Assembly: GCF_014698065.1 (NCBI RefSeq)
Contig: NZ_JACJSI010000065.1
Coordinates: forward strand, 1-38,688
Direction: 5' to 3'
Origin: Nostoc flagelliforme FACHB-838
Lineage (GTDB): Bacteria > Cyanobacteriota > Cyanobacteriia > Cyanobacteriales > Nostocaceae
DNA length: 38,688 nucleotides
In this document: one piece after another, positions 1-9,401 of the stretch
Layout of the letters: every line of letters begins with the position of its first letter
How positions within the stretch are numbered: the stretch's first letter is position 1
Translations under genes and position numbers: made by a program
The notes under the pieces: generated by a model
The model's input: the letters and a program-made list of their open reading frames with translations, nothing else
Told to the model about the DNA's origin: nothing
The model's database searches: none

Positions 1-113
1 TTCATCCACCTTTTATACTCGTGAACGAGGCTTTTAGCTCCGTTCATCCACCTTTTATACTCGTGAACGAGGCTTTTAGCTCCGTTCATCCACCTTTTAT
101 ACTCGTGAACGAG
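1..113. repeat. 42-bp tandem repeat, 2.7 copies visible
   Basis: Two identical 42-bp units (1-42 and 43-84) are followed by a third that matches for 29 bp (85-113) before diverging. Each unit contains the small palindrome CTCGTGAACGAG. The array begins at the window edge, so its true copy number is unknown. It lies just past the recQ stop codon. The period is a multiple of three and one minus-strand frame is open, but nothing else suggests coding. Confidence 0.9.
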
Positions 114-123
114 TCTTTGATAC

Positions 124-1569
124 TCATTGACGGCAATTATCGCAATGTCCGCAACGCAAGTTAGCAGCTTCTTTGTCAAAACCAAAGGCATTTAACAAAA
201 ACTGCCAACGACACTGCTTAGTTGTTAGATATTGATGCATCTGTTTAGCAGCGTGTAATTGCGTCGCTGGCTGATTTCCTGCTTTTTGAGCAATGGTGTA
301 ATGAAAAGGATCAAGCCAGTTTAGCTGACCACTGCTATGAAGTAAAGCTAGCGCTGTAGCACCTTCAGGAAATTGTCGGGTTACAGCATTCACTTCTCCC
401 TGTTTTGGTAATTTTTTCACAAGTTGCTGCGCTATTTGTTGTTGCGATCGCATTTTTTCTTGAAAAAACTCCTGTCTTTGCTTATCCCCTGAATCTAACC
501 ATCCCGTCGGTTCACTTACCAATGTCAACGCTTCTGCCGGTTTCCCATCCCTTCCAGCGCGGCCAATTTCTTGCACATATTCAGATAGCAAATGTGGCGC
601 GTGAAAATGGGCAACCCACGTGCCATTGCTTTTATTTATCCCCATCCCAAACGCACACGTACACACAACAAAGGGAATTTTGCCACCTAACCAGCTTGCT
701 TCTACTTCACGGCGTTCGGTTGCACCCAATCCTGCGTGATAACTAGCTGTTTCATAACCCATCTCTGCTAACCATTGGGCTAAATCTTCGCTATCTCTCC
801 TGGTGCGAACATAAACTAACCCCGATTGTTGCGGTCTATTTTGAATAAACTTTAATAATTGTTGTTTTCTACCTCGTGGTGTCCAAGCAATGCGAACGCT
901 GGGATGCAAATTTGGTCGATAGGGATTTAAACGAAAAATCTCTGGTTGCTGTAATTGTAAAACTGTTTGAATAGTTTTTTGGGCTGAGGGGTCAGCTGTC
1001 GCGGTAAAAGCGGCGATACTGATTTTTGTTCCTGGTGGTTTTGATTTTAGCAATGCAGGACGCACCGCCCCTAATCTGCGATAAGCTGGGCGAAAAGTAT
1101 CACCCCACTGCACCAAACAATGAGCTTCATCCAAAATTAAGCCATTAATTTGCAATTGCGGTTGACATAATTTTTCCCACACTGGCGGACTTAGCAAAGT
1201 TTCTGGCGATAAGTAGAGTAATCTTAGCTGTTGACGTTCTAAAGCTTGCAGAGTTGTACGGCGTTGAGATGAAGGTAATTCACTATGCAAAAGTGCTGCT
1301 TTTTGGTGACTTTGCAGTAGTTCCTGAACTTGGTTTTCCATTAGTGCCACTAAGGGCGAAACTACCAAGGTTAATCCTGTTTGTAGCAATGCGGGAAGTT
1401 GAAAACAAATCGACTTGCCGCCACCTGTGGGCATAATAATCAGCGCATCTTTTTGTGCCAATAAACTGCTGACAATTTCTCCTTGTGGTGGACGGAAATC
1501 TTCATAACCCCAAATTTTTTTAAAAGCAGCACGAACTTCTTGCCAAGATTTTGTTGTAGGCTGATTCAT
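124..1569 (-). CDS. recQ: RecQ-family ATP-dependent DNA helicase, short form
   Basis: A superfamily 2 3'-5' DNA helicase for recombination and fork repair. Walker A (PTGGGKS) is near residue 50 and the DEAH box (LDEAHCLVQWG) near 145. The helicase C half has SGLVYVRTRRDSEDLA and the motif VI region EYVQEIGRAGRDG. The protein ends in a cysteine cluster (CRWQ...CGHCDNC) that forms the RecQ zinc-binding domain, and stops there. The winged-helix RQC and HRDC domains of E. coli RecQ are absent, so this is a short RecQ. I prefer the ATG at 1569 (MNQPTTKSW); an in-frame ATG at 1587 would add six hydrophobic residues (YLLLI region) that look non-native. No frameshift seen. Family assignment is secure. 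Confidence 0.95.
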   Translation of the reverse strand: MNQPTTKSWQEVRAAFKKIWGYEDFRPPQGEIVSSLLAQKDALIIMPTGGGKSICFQLPALLQTGLTLVVSPLVALMENQVQELLQSHQKAALLHSELPSSQRRTTLQALERQQLRLLYLSPETLLSPPVWEKLCQPQLQINGLILDEAHCLVQWGDTFRPAYRRLGAVRPALLKSKPPGTKISIAAFTATADPSAQKTIQTVLQLQQPEIFRLNPYRPNLHPSVRIAWTPRGRKQQLLKFIQNRPQQSGLVYVRTRRDSEDLAQWLAEMGYETASYHAGLGATERREVEASWLGGKIPFVVCTCAFGMGINKSNGTWVAHFHAPHLLSEYVQEIGRAGRDGKPAEALTLVSEPTGWLDSGDKQRQEFFQEKMRSQQQIAQQLVKKLPKQGEVNAVTRQFPEGATALALLHSSGQLNWLDPFHYTIAQKAGNQPATQLHAAKQMHQYLTTKQCRWQFLLNAFGFDKEAANLRCGHCDNCRQ

Positions 1570-1733
1570 AATCAATAGTAGATACATCTATATCCTTGAA
1601 CACTGAATATAGCCTCTGTTCTCCAGCTAATGGTTCAGTAATTTCATCATCTGACAGTGCAACCCAGTGTCCGCAAAAATGAATTATAATTAATTATTAT
1701 TTTTTCGGTGTACTAAATAAAAGATGTCGCCAG

Positions 1734-2171
1734 ATGAACGAAGAATTAAAACATAAATTTTACATCAGTACCGATAAATCTAAATTAGATATTCAAATGA
1801 TTCATAATTTTTTACAAACTTCTTATTGGGCTGAAAATATCCCGTTAGCCACTGTTGAAAAGTCAATAAACAATTCTTTATGTTTTGGACTTTATGAAGA
1901 TAATCAACAAGTTGGCTTTGCGAGAGTCATTACTGATTATGCAACTTCTGCGTTATTAAAAGATGTTTTTATTCTGGAGCCTTATCGAGGACAGGGTTTA
2001 GGAAAATGGTTTGTAGAATATATTTTGGAATATCCAGAATTGCAAGATGTTCAAAGGTGGATGTTAGGCAGAAAAGATGCTCATGGACTTTATCGCCGTT
2101 ATGGGTTTAAAAATTTGACAGAGCCGGAAAAAATTATGATGCGTTTAAATCCTCATGTTGCTCAAGCTTAA
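1734..2171 (+). CDS. GNAT family N-acetyltransferase
   Basis: A 145-residue single-domain GNAT protein that would move an acetyl group from acetyl-CoA to an amine substrate. The acetyl-CoA binding motif A is visible as DVFILEPYRGQGLGKWF, with the R-G-Q-G-L-G pyrophosphate loop around residues 85-90. Near the end, HGLYRRYGF matches the motif B 'xxLYxxxGF' signature. The substrate cannot be read from the sequence. The size is typical of compact one-domain GNATs. It stands alone on the plus strand between recQ and another GNAT gene on the minus strand. Confidence 0.9.
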   Translation: MNEELKHKFYISTDKSKLDIQMIHNFLQTSYWAENIPLATVEKSINNSLCFGLYEDNQQVGFARVITDYATSALLKDVFILEPYRGQGLGKWFVEYILEYPELQDVQRWMLGRKDAHGLYRRYGFKNLTEPEKIMMRLNPHVAQA

Positions 2172-2253
2172 TAATAATTCTGTGTAAGGTTGGGTAAAGC
2201 ACAACTTAATATAAATTCAGGCTTTTGTGAGGTTTCACAGGGCGAAAAAATAG

Positions 2254-2736
2254 CTACATTATCAAATCTAATTGCATTGTATTACCTTCAGAGAAACCAA
2301 GGCTGGAGTAAACTGGTTTACCCGATGGAGAGGCGTTAAGAACCACTCGTGTACAACCGATCACTTTTAAATATTCAATTGCTTTATTAGTTAGGTCTTT
2401 GGCTATGCCTTGTCTGCGGTAAGATTGCTCAACGTAAACGCCCCAAATATATCCAAATTTGCGGTATTCATCTTTAAAAATATTTGGGTATAAACCTGCG
2501 AATAGTTGACAACTTGCAGAACCCACAACTGTATTATTAACCTCTGCAACAAAAGCTTGATAAAATAAATTCCGACGCGCTTCTTCTATGAATTGAATGG
2601 TAATATTTTCCCACTCTAAGTGGATATTACTCTCATCAACACCAATATCTAGCCACATTTGGTAAAAGTGTTTTGCAATCAGTGAATCTTCTTTAATGGT
2701 GGCTTCTCTAATAGTGATTTGTTTTTCTGTCAGCAT
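2254..2736 (-). CDS. GNAT family N-acetyltransferase
   Basis: A 160-residue acetyltransferase with a full GNAT core. The motif A segment is YIWGVYVEQSYRRQGIAKDL (R-R-Q-G-I-A loop). After it come the helix AIEYLKVIGCTRVVLNAS and the C-terminal PVYSSLGFSEG, which matches the usual 'YxxxGF' end. It is not closely similar to the GNAT at 1734-2171, so the two are unlikely to be a recent duplication. The genes are convergent with about 80 bp between their ends. The substrate is unknown. Confidence 0.9.
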   Translation of the reverse strand: MLTEKQITIREATIKEDSLIAKHFYQMWLDIGVDESNIHLEWENITIQFIEEARRNLFYQAFVAEVNNTVVGSASCQLFAGLYPNIFKDEYRKFGYIWGVYVEQSYRRQGIAKDLTNKAIEYLKVIGCTRVVLNASPSGKPVYSSLGFSEGNTMQLDLIM

Positions 2737-2828
2737 AAATTTTCGACAAATTTTTGGAACTTATACTATTTCACTTTAATAACGATACAAATACGCTAGT
2801 CAGGTGTAGGGAACATGCCGTGCCGGGT

Positions 2829-2879
2829 GTACCTCACCCAAACGAGAACCGCTATAAGGGCATGGCAATGCCATGCCCT
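2829..2879. repeat. Solo MITE end plus a hairpin repeat
   Basis: Bases 2829-2856 match the right-hand 28-bp end of the MITE-like element at 36739-36833 at 22 of 28 positions (both start GTACCTCAC and end GAACCGCTATA or similar). The partner end is not visible here, so this is a solo end. Directly after it, AGGGCATGGC (2857-2866) and GCCATGCCCT (2870-2879) form a perfect 10-bp hairpin with a 3-base loop. Confidence 0.6.
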
Positions 2880-3018
2880 ACGATAAATTTATATGTATCA
2901 AGGTTTTCGTGAATTGGTATTACACCTAACTCCTCCCCAGTGTTGGGAAGGAGTTTTTTAGCATCAGTTAAAAACAAGGTGCGGTGCTTGTATTATGGGC
3001 AGTTTGACAGATACGCTC

Positions 3019-4623
3019 TTAGACTTTCTGTGCAGATACTTCCTCTGGCTTTTTTTGACTTTGCAAAGATGAATACAACCTATTTAACGCATTTACATAA
3101 GCTTGCGCTGAGGCGACGATGATATCTGTGTTCGCTGCATGACCAGAAAACACTTTAGATTCATAACGTAAACGAATCGTTACTTCTCCAATAGCATCAA
3201 TACCGGCTGTTACTGACTGCACAGAAAACTCAATCAACTCGTTGGGGACATTCACCACACGGTTGATGGCTTTGTAAACTGCATCCACTGGCCCAGTACC
3301 GATCGCAGCATCGGTTAATTCTTCTCCTTCTGGGGTACGCAAGGTAACTGTAGCGGTAGGACGGGCGTTGCTACCACAGGAAACTTGCACCAACTCTACC
3401 CGGAATAAATCGGGTGCTTGTTGGATTTCATCGTTAACGATCGCTTCCAAATCCCAATCGGATATTTCTTTCTTTTTATCTGCTACTTCTTTGAATCTGA
3501 CGAAGGCTTTATTTAATTCAGTATCCGACAGTTCAAAGCCCAATTCTTTTAACCGAGTGCGGAAAGCATTTCTGCCTGAATGTTTGCCCAAAACTATTTG
3601 ATTGTCTGTTAAACCAATCAATTGGGCATCCATAATTTCATAAGTCAGTTTGTTTTTTAACACACCATCTTGGTGAATTCCTGACTCATGGGCAAAGGCA
3701 TTGGCCCCAACGATCGCTTTATTTGGTTGGACTAACATTCCCGTCAAATTAGAAACTAAGCGTGAGGTTTTATAAATTTGTCGGGTGTCGATATTTGTTA
3801 GGGATTCTTGAGATTCTTCTGGTCTTCCCAAATAGGGATTAAAATATTGCCGCCGCACATGCAACGCCATCACCAATTCTTCTAGTGATGCGTTTCCGGC
3901 TCGCTCGCCAATGCCATTGATGGTACATTCTAGTTGCCGTGCGCCATTTTTCACGGCTTCTAAGAAGTTAGCAACTGCCAAACCTAAATCATTATGACCA
4001 TGAACGGAAATAATCGCTTGGTCAATGTTGGGAACATTTTCGATAATGCCCTTAATGATTGCCCCAAATTCACTAGGAGTTGTGTAACCCACAGTATCGG
4101 GAATATTAACTGTTGTTGCACCAGCTGCGATCACCGCCTCTAATACTTGGTACAAAAATTCTGGATCGGTACGAGCCGCATCCATCGGTGAAAATTCTAC
4201 ATCTGTCATGAAGGACTTGGCGTATGCTACCATTTCTTGGGCGATCGCTAGCACTTCTGCCCGTGACTTCCGCAACTGATACTCCAAATGAATATCAGAA
4301 GTGGAAATAAATGTGTGAATTCTGGCATTAACTGCTGGTTTTAAGGCTTCAGCAGCCGCTTCAATATCTGCTTTAATCGCTCTTGCCAAACTACAAACTA
4401 CTGGCCCATTTTCTGTCCCAACAATTTGAGCAATCTTCTTAACTGCTTCAAAATCTCCGGGACTCGCAAAGGCGAACCCTGCCTCAATTACATCTACACC
4501 CAGACGCGCTAATTGCTTGGCAATAACTAGCTTTTCGTCTATATTCAAAGTCGCTCCCGGACACTGCTCTCCATCTCGCAATGTTGTATCAAAAATGATG
4601 ATTCGATCTGTTTTGTTTGTCAT
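3019..4623 (-). CDS. leuA: 2-isopropylmalate synthase
   Basis: The first committed enzyme of leucine biosynthesis, condensing acetyl-CoA with 2-oxoisovalerate. The N-terminal TIM barrel opens with IIIFDTTLRDGEQCPG, which holds the catalytic Arg and metal-binding Asp of the DRE-TIM family. The metal-binding HGHNDLGLAVANFLEA is near residue 207, followed by NGIGERAGN. From about residue 400 the C-terminal LeuA regulatory domain (VELVQVSCGSNARPTATVTL) can be recognised, which in the family gives leucine feedback inhibition. At 534 residues it has the usual long-form length. The start (MTNKTDRII) is well placed just before the first barrel strand. No leader-peptide attenuator was found upstream. 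Confidence 0.97.
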   Translation of the reverse strand: MTNKTDRIIIFDTTLRDGEQCPGATLNIDEKLVIAKQLARLGVDVIEAGFAFASPGDFEAVKKIAQIVGTENGPVVCSLARAIKADIEAAAEALKPAVNARIHTFISTSDIHLEYQLRKSRAEVLAIAQEMVAYAKSFMTDVEFSPMDAARTDPEFLYQVLEAVIAAGATTVNIPDTVGYTTPSEFGAIIKGIIENVPNIDQAIISVHGHNDLGLAVANFLEAVKNGARQLECTINGIGERAGNASLEELVMALHVRRQYFNPYLGRPEESQESLTNIDTRQIYKTSRLVSNLTGMLVQPNKAIVGANAFAHESGIHQDGVLKNKLTYEIMDAQLIGLTDNQIVLGKHSGRNAFRTRLKELGFELSDTELNKAFVRFKEVADKKKEISDWDLEAIVNDEIQQAPDLFRVELVQVSCGSNARPTATVTLRTPEGEELTDAAIGTGPVDAVYKAINRVVNVPNELIEFSVQSVTAGIDAIGEVTIRLRYESKVFSGHAANTDIIVASAQAYVNALNRLYSSLQSQKKPEEVSAQKV

Positions 4624-4718
4624 CTGCCGTTTGTTGTTTAGTGTTTACTTAGGGTGTAATATATCTTCAACCTTAGTTTTTCTTTTACTCTTACCTTTGT
4701 AAATAATTGCTAAGGCTA

Positions 4719-5240
4719 CTAACCTTCGGTTTTTTCTATTTGATCTCTGATATCATTTAAATCTATATATCTATCAGTAGCATTGCGTAGTTCTCTAGCA
4801 ATCATTCCTTCAGTTGAGACTACCGTAATATGTGTATTTTTTGAGCGTAATAGTTCGATTGCTCGTTCAAAATCTCCGTCGCCACTGAATAATACTACTC
4901 GGTCATACTGGTCTACTGTATTAAACATATCTACAACAATTTCAATATCTAAATTCGCTTTTTGCGAGTAACGACCGGAGGTATCATCATAGTATTCTTT
5001 AAGAATTTTAGTTCTAACTGTATATCCTAAACTAATTAGAGCATCTCTAAAACCTCGCTGATCTTGTGGGTCTTTTAAGCCAGTGTACCAGAATGCATTA
5101 ATTAATGTTGTTTCTGATTGCTCATGTTTGAAATATTCTAAGACTCGCCGTGGGTCAAAAAACCAGCCATTTTTTTGTTGAGCATAGAACATATTGTTTC
5201 CGTCTACAAAAATAGACAGACGATTCATTGGAGAACCCAT
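4719..5240 (-). CDS. LabA-like NYN domain protein
   Basis: A 173-residue NYN (PIN-like nuclease fold) protein of the LabA/DUF88 family. Conserved acidic positions are visible in LSIFVDGNNMFYAQQ near the start, in LDIEIVVDMF mid-protein, and in VVLFSGDGDFERAIELLRS. That is the D...D...D(G)D arrangement expected of a metal-dependent ribonuclease fold. In Synechococcus, LabA dampens circadian output through RpaA; many other members have no known role, so a clock role here is only inference. The gene is upstream of leuA on the same strand with about 95 bp between them. Start options are M1 (MGSPMNRL) or M5. Confidence 0.88.
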   Translation of the reverse strand: MGSPMNRLSIFVDGNNMFYAQQKNGWFFDPRRVLEYFKHEQSETTLINAFWYTGLKDPQDQRGFRDALISLGYTVRTKILKEYYDDTSGRYSQKANLDIEIVVDMFNTVDQYDRVVLFSGDGDFERAIELLRSKNTHITVVSTEGMIARELRNATDRYIDLNDIRDQIEKTEG

Positions 5241-6194
5241 ACAAATTTACACCTAATAATATATATGAATTTAGATGGAACAATAGATTATAGCAATTTT
5301 CAAATGCCTTGTTTGCTAATCTCTATAAAGTAGCTCTTCATCTATAGCGTTTATCCTACCTCTTTCAAGGCATAAAAACGTCTGCAAGATTGGAGTTGAG
5401 ATCCTGGGTGCTAACCTTATTCACCTCCAGTACTGCAAGAGCTACCCAGCGATCAAAATCTACCAATAAAATTGACCCATTAACAGCATTCATCGCTGCA
5501 TAACACTAAAGTTTACTCCTAAAGAGGTATAGAATAGGCTGACGGTAAGACATAAGTTAATGCTTATCTTTAAGTTTTGCTTTCAGCAGTGCTGAATGCC
5601 GAGTCTTGTTAGCGATAGTGGGGCGTTTAGCTTGTGCTGAGTCTTCACTCATAACTAAAATAATCAGGATTGAATAAGGAACTTGTTTCTTTTTTTCTTC
5701 GACTCAACTAGCTTGCTCTTGTACCAATTGCTGAAGTTGTTCAACAATAATGTGCAATGTGTTAACTTAGCAGACTCATTGCTCGTAACTGTTTCGCTCA
5801 TTATCAGGACAAGGTTTTTGGGTAGTACCAATATTGCGCCGGAGACAAAAGACTGACTTGGGACAGCTTTCGGTAAAACACCCAGTTAAAAACATACTTG
5901 TTGGTGAGGTTAAAGTAAAATTTTGTCATAATTAAATACACAATCAGAATATATCCGGCTCTGATCTGTGAGACAATTACATGTTGTAACTCATTCAACA
6001 GAAAAATAATAAGTTAAGTAGTGCTTGAATAGGAATCTCTTGGGGGCTAGCTCTGCCAATAAAAGTTTGTTGATGAATAGAAGATACTTTACAAATGTAT
6101 AAAATTGTCATTTAATTCTTATTTCAATATGCTTACACTAAAACGTGGTCTGAATAAATAAAAGTGTTGGACTTAAATCAATCAGTAACACGAC
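5241..6194. other. Gene-poor intergenic stretch with possible small decayed ORFs
   Basis: About 950 bp without a convincing gene. On the minus strand there are three short open frames: 5667-5801 (starts MSETVTSNESAKL), about 5557-5652 (MSEDSAQAKRPTIANKTRHS, 31 residues) and 5365-5493 (42 residues, contains LLVDFDRWVALAVLEVN). In the first, shifting frame midway gives a more natural sequence (IIVEQLQQLVQEQAS, then stop), which suggests a small gene with a frameshift. I do not recognise any of them. The last 200 bp are AT-rich and probably hold the promoter of the kinase at 6195. Confidence 0.35.
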
Positions 6195-8546
6195 ATGGCA
6201 GAAGAACCTACATCTACCTTAACTAAAAACTATGTCTCTGCTGCCAATAAACTGTCAAGTAAACCGACAAAAGTAACTTCGACAGCATCGGCTCGCCAGT
6301 CTCGGTGGATGCTTCGCTTAGGACATCTCCTTGCTGGCGCTTGGGTAATGGGGGCAGCACTGCTGAGTGCTTCTGGTTGGGATTTGGTTGAATTGATCGA
6401 AAATAAAACGCTTTCTGGCTTTTTTCAACTGCGTGGGCCAATTGTGCCTCCAGAAGACATTGTAATTTTAGCAATAGACGATCAATCAATATCAGTTCCC
6501 GCACAGTACTATAAAACAGATCCAAAACAATATGCCTACCTAGAAACACTGAAATCTTATCCTTATCAACGTGCTGCTTATGCACAAGTAATTACAAAAT
6601 TAATCAAAGCAGGTGCCCGCTCTGTAGCAGTAGATGTGGTTTTTGATATGCCAAGTAGTTATGGAGCTACTGACGATCGCCAATTGCAGACAGCATTGCA
6701 AAAATATGGCAGCAAAGTTACCTTAGCAGCCATTTACGAAAATTCCCAGACGCATCAAGGGTCTTTTATGCAACTAACAGACCCACAAGAAATATTTCGC
6801 ACAGGGTCAGTCTCCATAGGCTCAGTTAATTTCCCTGTTGAGGTGGATGGAAAAGTTCATCGATTGGCGAACGAGTTTTCTAAGTCGTTAGCTGACAATA
6901 GTTTGATGGAAAAGCTACCTTCTTTTGATGAAGCAGCGCTGACGGCAGCACAAGTAAATTATCCCCAGACAAAGGGCGATCGCATTTATTTTTGGGGGTC
7001 TGCGGGTACATTTGAGCAAATACCCTTTTGGCACGTACTCGAATCGGAAAACTGGAACACCTATTTGCAGCAGGGAAACTTCTTTAAAGACAAGATCGTG
7101 CTGATTGGTGCAACAGATAAGTTAAATAATGATTATTATCCAGTTGCTGCTAGCAATAGCAACAAACCCATGTCTGGCGTAGAAATTCACGCCAATGCGA
7201 TCGCAACTTTGATGTCAGGTAAAGCGATCGCTCCAGCAATTCGCAGTCTACCATTGCAGGGTTTGTTTGTACTAATGCTAGTTGGTAGTACAACCTTGAT
7301 GATTAGTAGACGTAAGCTTAGTATCAATAGATTTCTATATAGCCTCGCACTGTCTGGCACTTGGGGAGGAATTAGTTATGGGTTATTTGTCTATGGTCAG
7401 TTAATTTTTCCTACTACTGTGCCAATGATGGCGATCGCAATGACCGGACTTTCATACTTGGGAACCTCAGTAGCCAGAGAAAGCATCAGAAAACGCCAAT
7501 TAGTAGACATTTTTCAGAGATATAAAACTTCCGCCGTTGTTCAAGAGATTATCAGTCAACAAAATGACTTGCAAGACTTAATCCAGGAACGAGATATAGC
7601 CTTATCAGGAAAAATCTTAGCTCGACGCTATAAAATTGTTAAAGTTCTCGGTTCCGGTGGATTTAGTGAAACTTACATTGCCGAAGATACTCAACGTCCT
7701 GGTAATCCGCAATGTGTAGTCAAACAGCTAAAACCAGCCAGCACTAAACCAGAAGCGTTACAACTTGCCAGACGCTTATTTAACTCAGAGGCGCAAACAC
7801 TAGAAAAATTGGGAATTCATCATCAAATTCCTCAACTTTTGGCGTATTTTGAAGAAGATGAAGAATTTTATTTAGTCCAAGAACGGATCATCGGTCATCC
7901 TTTAAATCAGGAATTGCTAGAAGGTAGAGCAATTGATGAAATGGCGGCGATCAAAATTGTCAGAGACTTATTGCAAACATTAACATTTGTCCATAAAAAC
8001 AATGTGATTCACCGAGATATTAAGCCCAGCAACATCATGCGGCGACATTCAGACGGGAAACTAGTATTAATTGACTTTGGTGCAGTAAAGGATGCCACCA
8101 TAAAACCGCTTGACGATCAAGAACTAAACCCTTTCACCATTGGTATTGGTACTCAGGGTTACGCACCAAGCGAACAATGTTTTGGTCGTCCACACTACAG
8201 TAGTGATATCTATGCAGTCGGGATGCTTGGGATTAAAGCGTTGACTGGTGTTGCACCCCGTAAGCTAAATAGAGATGCTGATGGAGAGATAAAATGGAGC
8301 GATCGCTGCCAAGTAAGCCACTCCCTAGCTAAGGTTCTCAGTAAGATGGTGTTGAATGACTTCAAACAGCGATATCAGTCTGCATCAGAGGCTCTTGAGG
8401 ATCTTAGAGCTATTGGAGCTATTGACAACTTGGTAGATTCCCAATACAGATACCATATTTCACAAGATGATCTATTAATGAATACTTTAGATGAATTAGG
8501 TACATCTACAAAATCTTGCTCAGAACCATCCTCAGAAACTCCCTGA
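6195..8546 (+). CDS. CHASE2 sensor serine/threonine protein kinase
   Basis: A 783-residue transmembrane kinase. A single membrane span lies at about 41-60, followed by an extracytoplasmic CHASE2 domain (about 65-345; PPEDIVILAIDDQSI, ARSVAVDVVFD, FFKDKIVLIGAT, MSGVEIHANAIATL). Three further spans lie at about 350-427. A cytoplasmic Hanks-type kinase starts near 476: glycine loop VLGSGGFSETY, lysine in CVVKQLKP, catalytic loop VIHRDIKPSNIM near 605, and DFGAVKD near 625. All key residues are present, so it should be active. It would sense an unknown periplasmic signal and phosphorylate cytoplasmic Ser/Thr residues. The C-terminal 40 residues look disordered. Confidence 0.95.
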   Translation: MAEEPTSTLTKNYVSAANKLSSKPTKVTSTASARQSRWMLRLGHLLAGAWVMGAALLSASGWDLVELIENKTLSGFFQLRGPIVPPEDIVILAIDDQSISVPAQYYKTDPKQYAYLETLKSYPYQRAAYAQVITKLIKAGARSVAVDVVFDMPSSYGATDDRQLQTALQKYGSKVTLAAIYENSQTHQGSFMQLTDPQEIFRTGSVSIGSVNFPVEVDGKVHRLANEFSKSLADNSLMEKLPSFDEAALTAAQVNYPQTKGDRIYFWGSAGTFEQIPFWHVLESENWNTYLQQGNFFKDKIVLIGATDKLNNDYYPVAASNSNKPMSGVEIHANAIATLMSGKAIAPAIRSLPLQGLFVLMLVGSTTLMISRRKLSINRFLYSLALSGTWGGISYGLFVYGQLIFPTTVPMMAIAMTGLSYLGTSVARESIRKRQLVDIFQRYKTSAVVQEIISQQNDLQDLIQERDIALSGKILARRYKIVKVLGSGGFSETYIAEDTQRPGNPQCVVKQLKPASTKPEALQLARRLFNSEAQTLEKLGIHHQIPQLLAYFEEDEEFYLVQERIIGHPLNQELLEGRAIDEMAAIKIVRDLLQTLTFVHKNNVIHRDIKPSNIMRRHSDGKLVLIDFGAVKDATIKPLDDQELNPFTIGIGTQGYAPSEQCFGRPHYSSDIYAVGMLGIKALTGVAPRKLNRDADGEIKWSDRCQVSHSLAKVLSKMVLNDFKQRYQSASEALEDLRAIGAIDNLVDSQYRYHISQDDLLMNTLDELGTSTKSCSEPSSETP

Positions 8547-8590
8547 GAAGGACGCGGGGACAATATTCGATCCAAAAGGAACTCGCACTT

Positions 8591-9250
8591 CTATGCAGCA
8601 ACTGCACTGAAGAAGAAATTCAGCCGATTAAGCCATTGATGCCAGACATGAATTAACCTTGCACGGTCAAATTCAAAAATCTCTGCTTCTTCACCTGGCA
8701 AGGCTACGACAATCAGAGCATGGTTAATTTTGCAGTTAAAGAGGCGATCGCTATAATACCGATTTATCGCACCACCATAAGCAGCTAGTTGTAAAGGCTT
8801 GTCATAAAGCTTATCAAATCTCAGTTTTGGTTCCTCAGCTGTAGTCCATTCAATTAAATACGGAACACCTTGATAACGAGCAACTAAATCAAATTTCCCG
8901 GCGTAAAGTTCTTTATAGTTAGGCACGGCTTCTTCAACAAGTTGAACATCACTAAGTTGGTTTAGCACAGATTGAACGCTATCCCAGTAAGGCTGGATCA
9001 GGTTGTTATCAGGTTTGGGTAAGTAACCTTGCAGGTGTTCTTTAATCAATTGGTGCAAGGCATTTCCTCGGCAGCGGCTGTTAGCAGCAATTCGATTTGC
9101 TTCTGCATCGCCAACTTTATTGCGCCAATAGGAAAGGGCGGCTAGAGACTCCGGTGGCTGTGTTGCTTTTAAAACAGTGGTGACAGCAGGGAGAAGAACA
9201 CCATTATTACCTTGATAGTAGCAACGTCCGTTGATGTAGGTAGATTTCAT
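8591..9250 (-). CDS. PD-(D/E)XK superfamily nuclease-like protein
   Basis: A 219-residue protein with the layout of a PD-(D/E)XK nuclease. An N-terminal motif GVLLPAVTTVLKAT leads to an alpha-helical part with RCRGNALHQLIKEHL (the RGxxLH start of RecB/MGME1-like nucleases). Next come LYAGKFDLVARYQGVPYLIE, giving the catalytic Asp in G-K-F-D, then IEWTTAE at the position of the usual (D/E)xK, and KPLQLAAYGGAINR for the glutamine helix. The canonical Lys is replaced by Thr in E-W-T-T, although related exonucleases use D-x-K-T/S, so activity is uncertain. It is transcribed divergently from the HTH-NACHT gene with 151 bp between the starts, which hints at a shared defence role. Confidence 0.75.
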   Translation of the reverse strand: MKSTYINGRCYYQGNNGVLLPAVTTVLKATQPPESLAALSYWRNKVGDAEANRIAANSRCRGNALHQLIKEHLQGYLPKPDNNLIQPYWDSVQSVLNQLSDVQLVEEAVPNYKELYAGKFDLVARYQGVPYLIEWTTAEEPKLRFDKLYDKPLQLAAYGGAINRYYSDRLFNCKINHALIVVALPGEEAEIFEFDRARLIHVWHQWLNRLNFFFSAVAA

Positions 9251-9290
9251 AAGTGTTGTGAATGACTACATCAACTAGCTTCGAGGGCTG

Positions 9291-9349
9291 GTGTCTGAGA
9301 TTGTGTTTGAGTCAGAAGTCCAGAGTGTCTGACTTTGTGTATGAGTAAG
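9291..9349. promoter_or_regulatory. Pair of 25-bp direct repeats in a divergent promoter region
   Basis: Two copies of a 25-bp sequence (9291-9315 and 9325-9349) match at 21 positions. Both begin GTGTCTGA and continue TTGTGT, TGAGT. Their starts are 34 bp apart, close to three helical turns, so a protein could bind both on one face. They sit between the nuclease gene (minus) and the NACHT gene (plus). The NACHT protein has its own N-terminal HTH, so autoregulation is a reasonable guess. Confidence 0.5.
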
Positions 9350-9401
9350 TATGACTTTTAATTAACTCAGTTAAAATTATTCAAAGTTGCATATTTAAAA
9401 T

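Noticed and set aside
1..113. CRISPR array
   Set aside because: The repeats are contiguous 42-bp units with no unique spacers between them.
5804..5998. 64-codon minus-strand frame upstream of the CHASE2 kinase
   Set aside because: Rich in aromatic residues from AT-rich sequence, with no motif or ribosome site.
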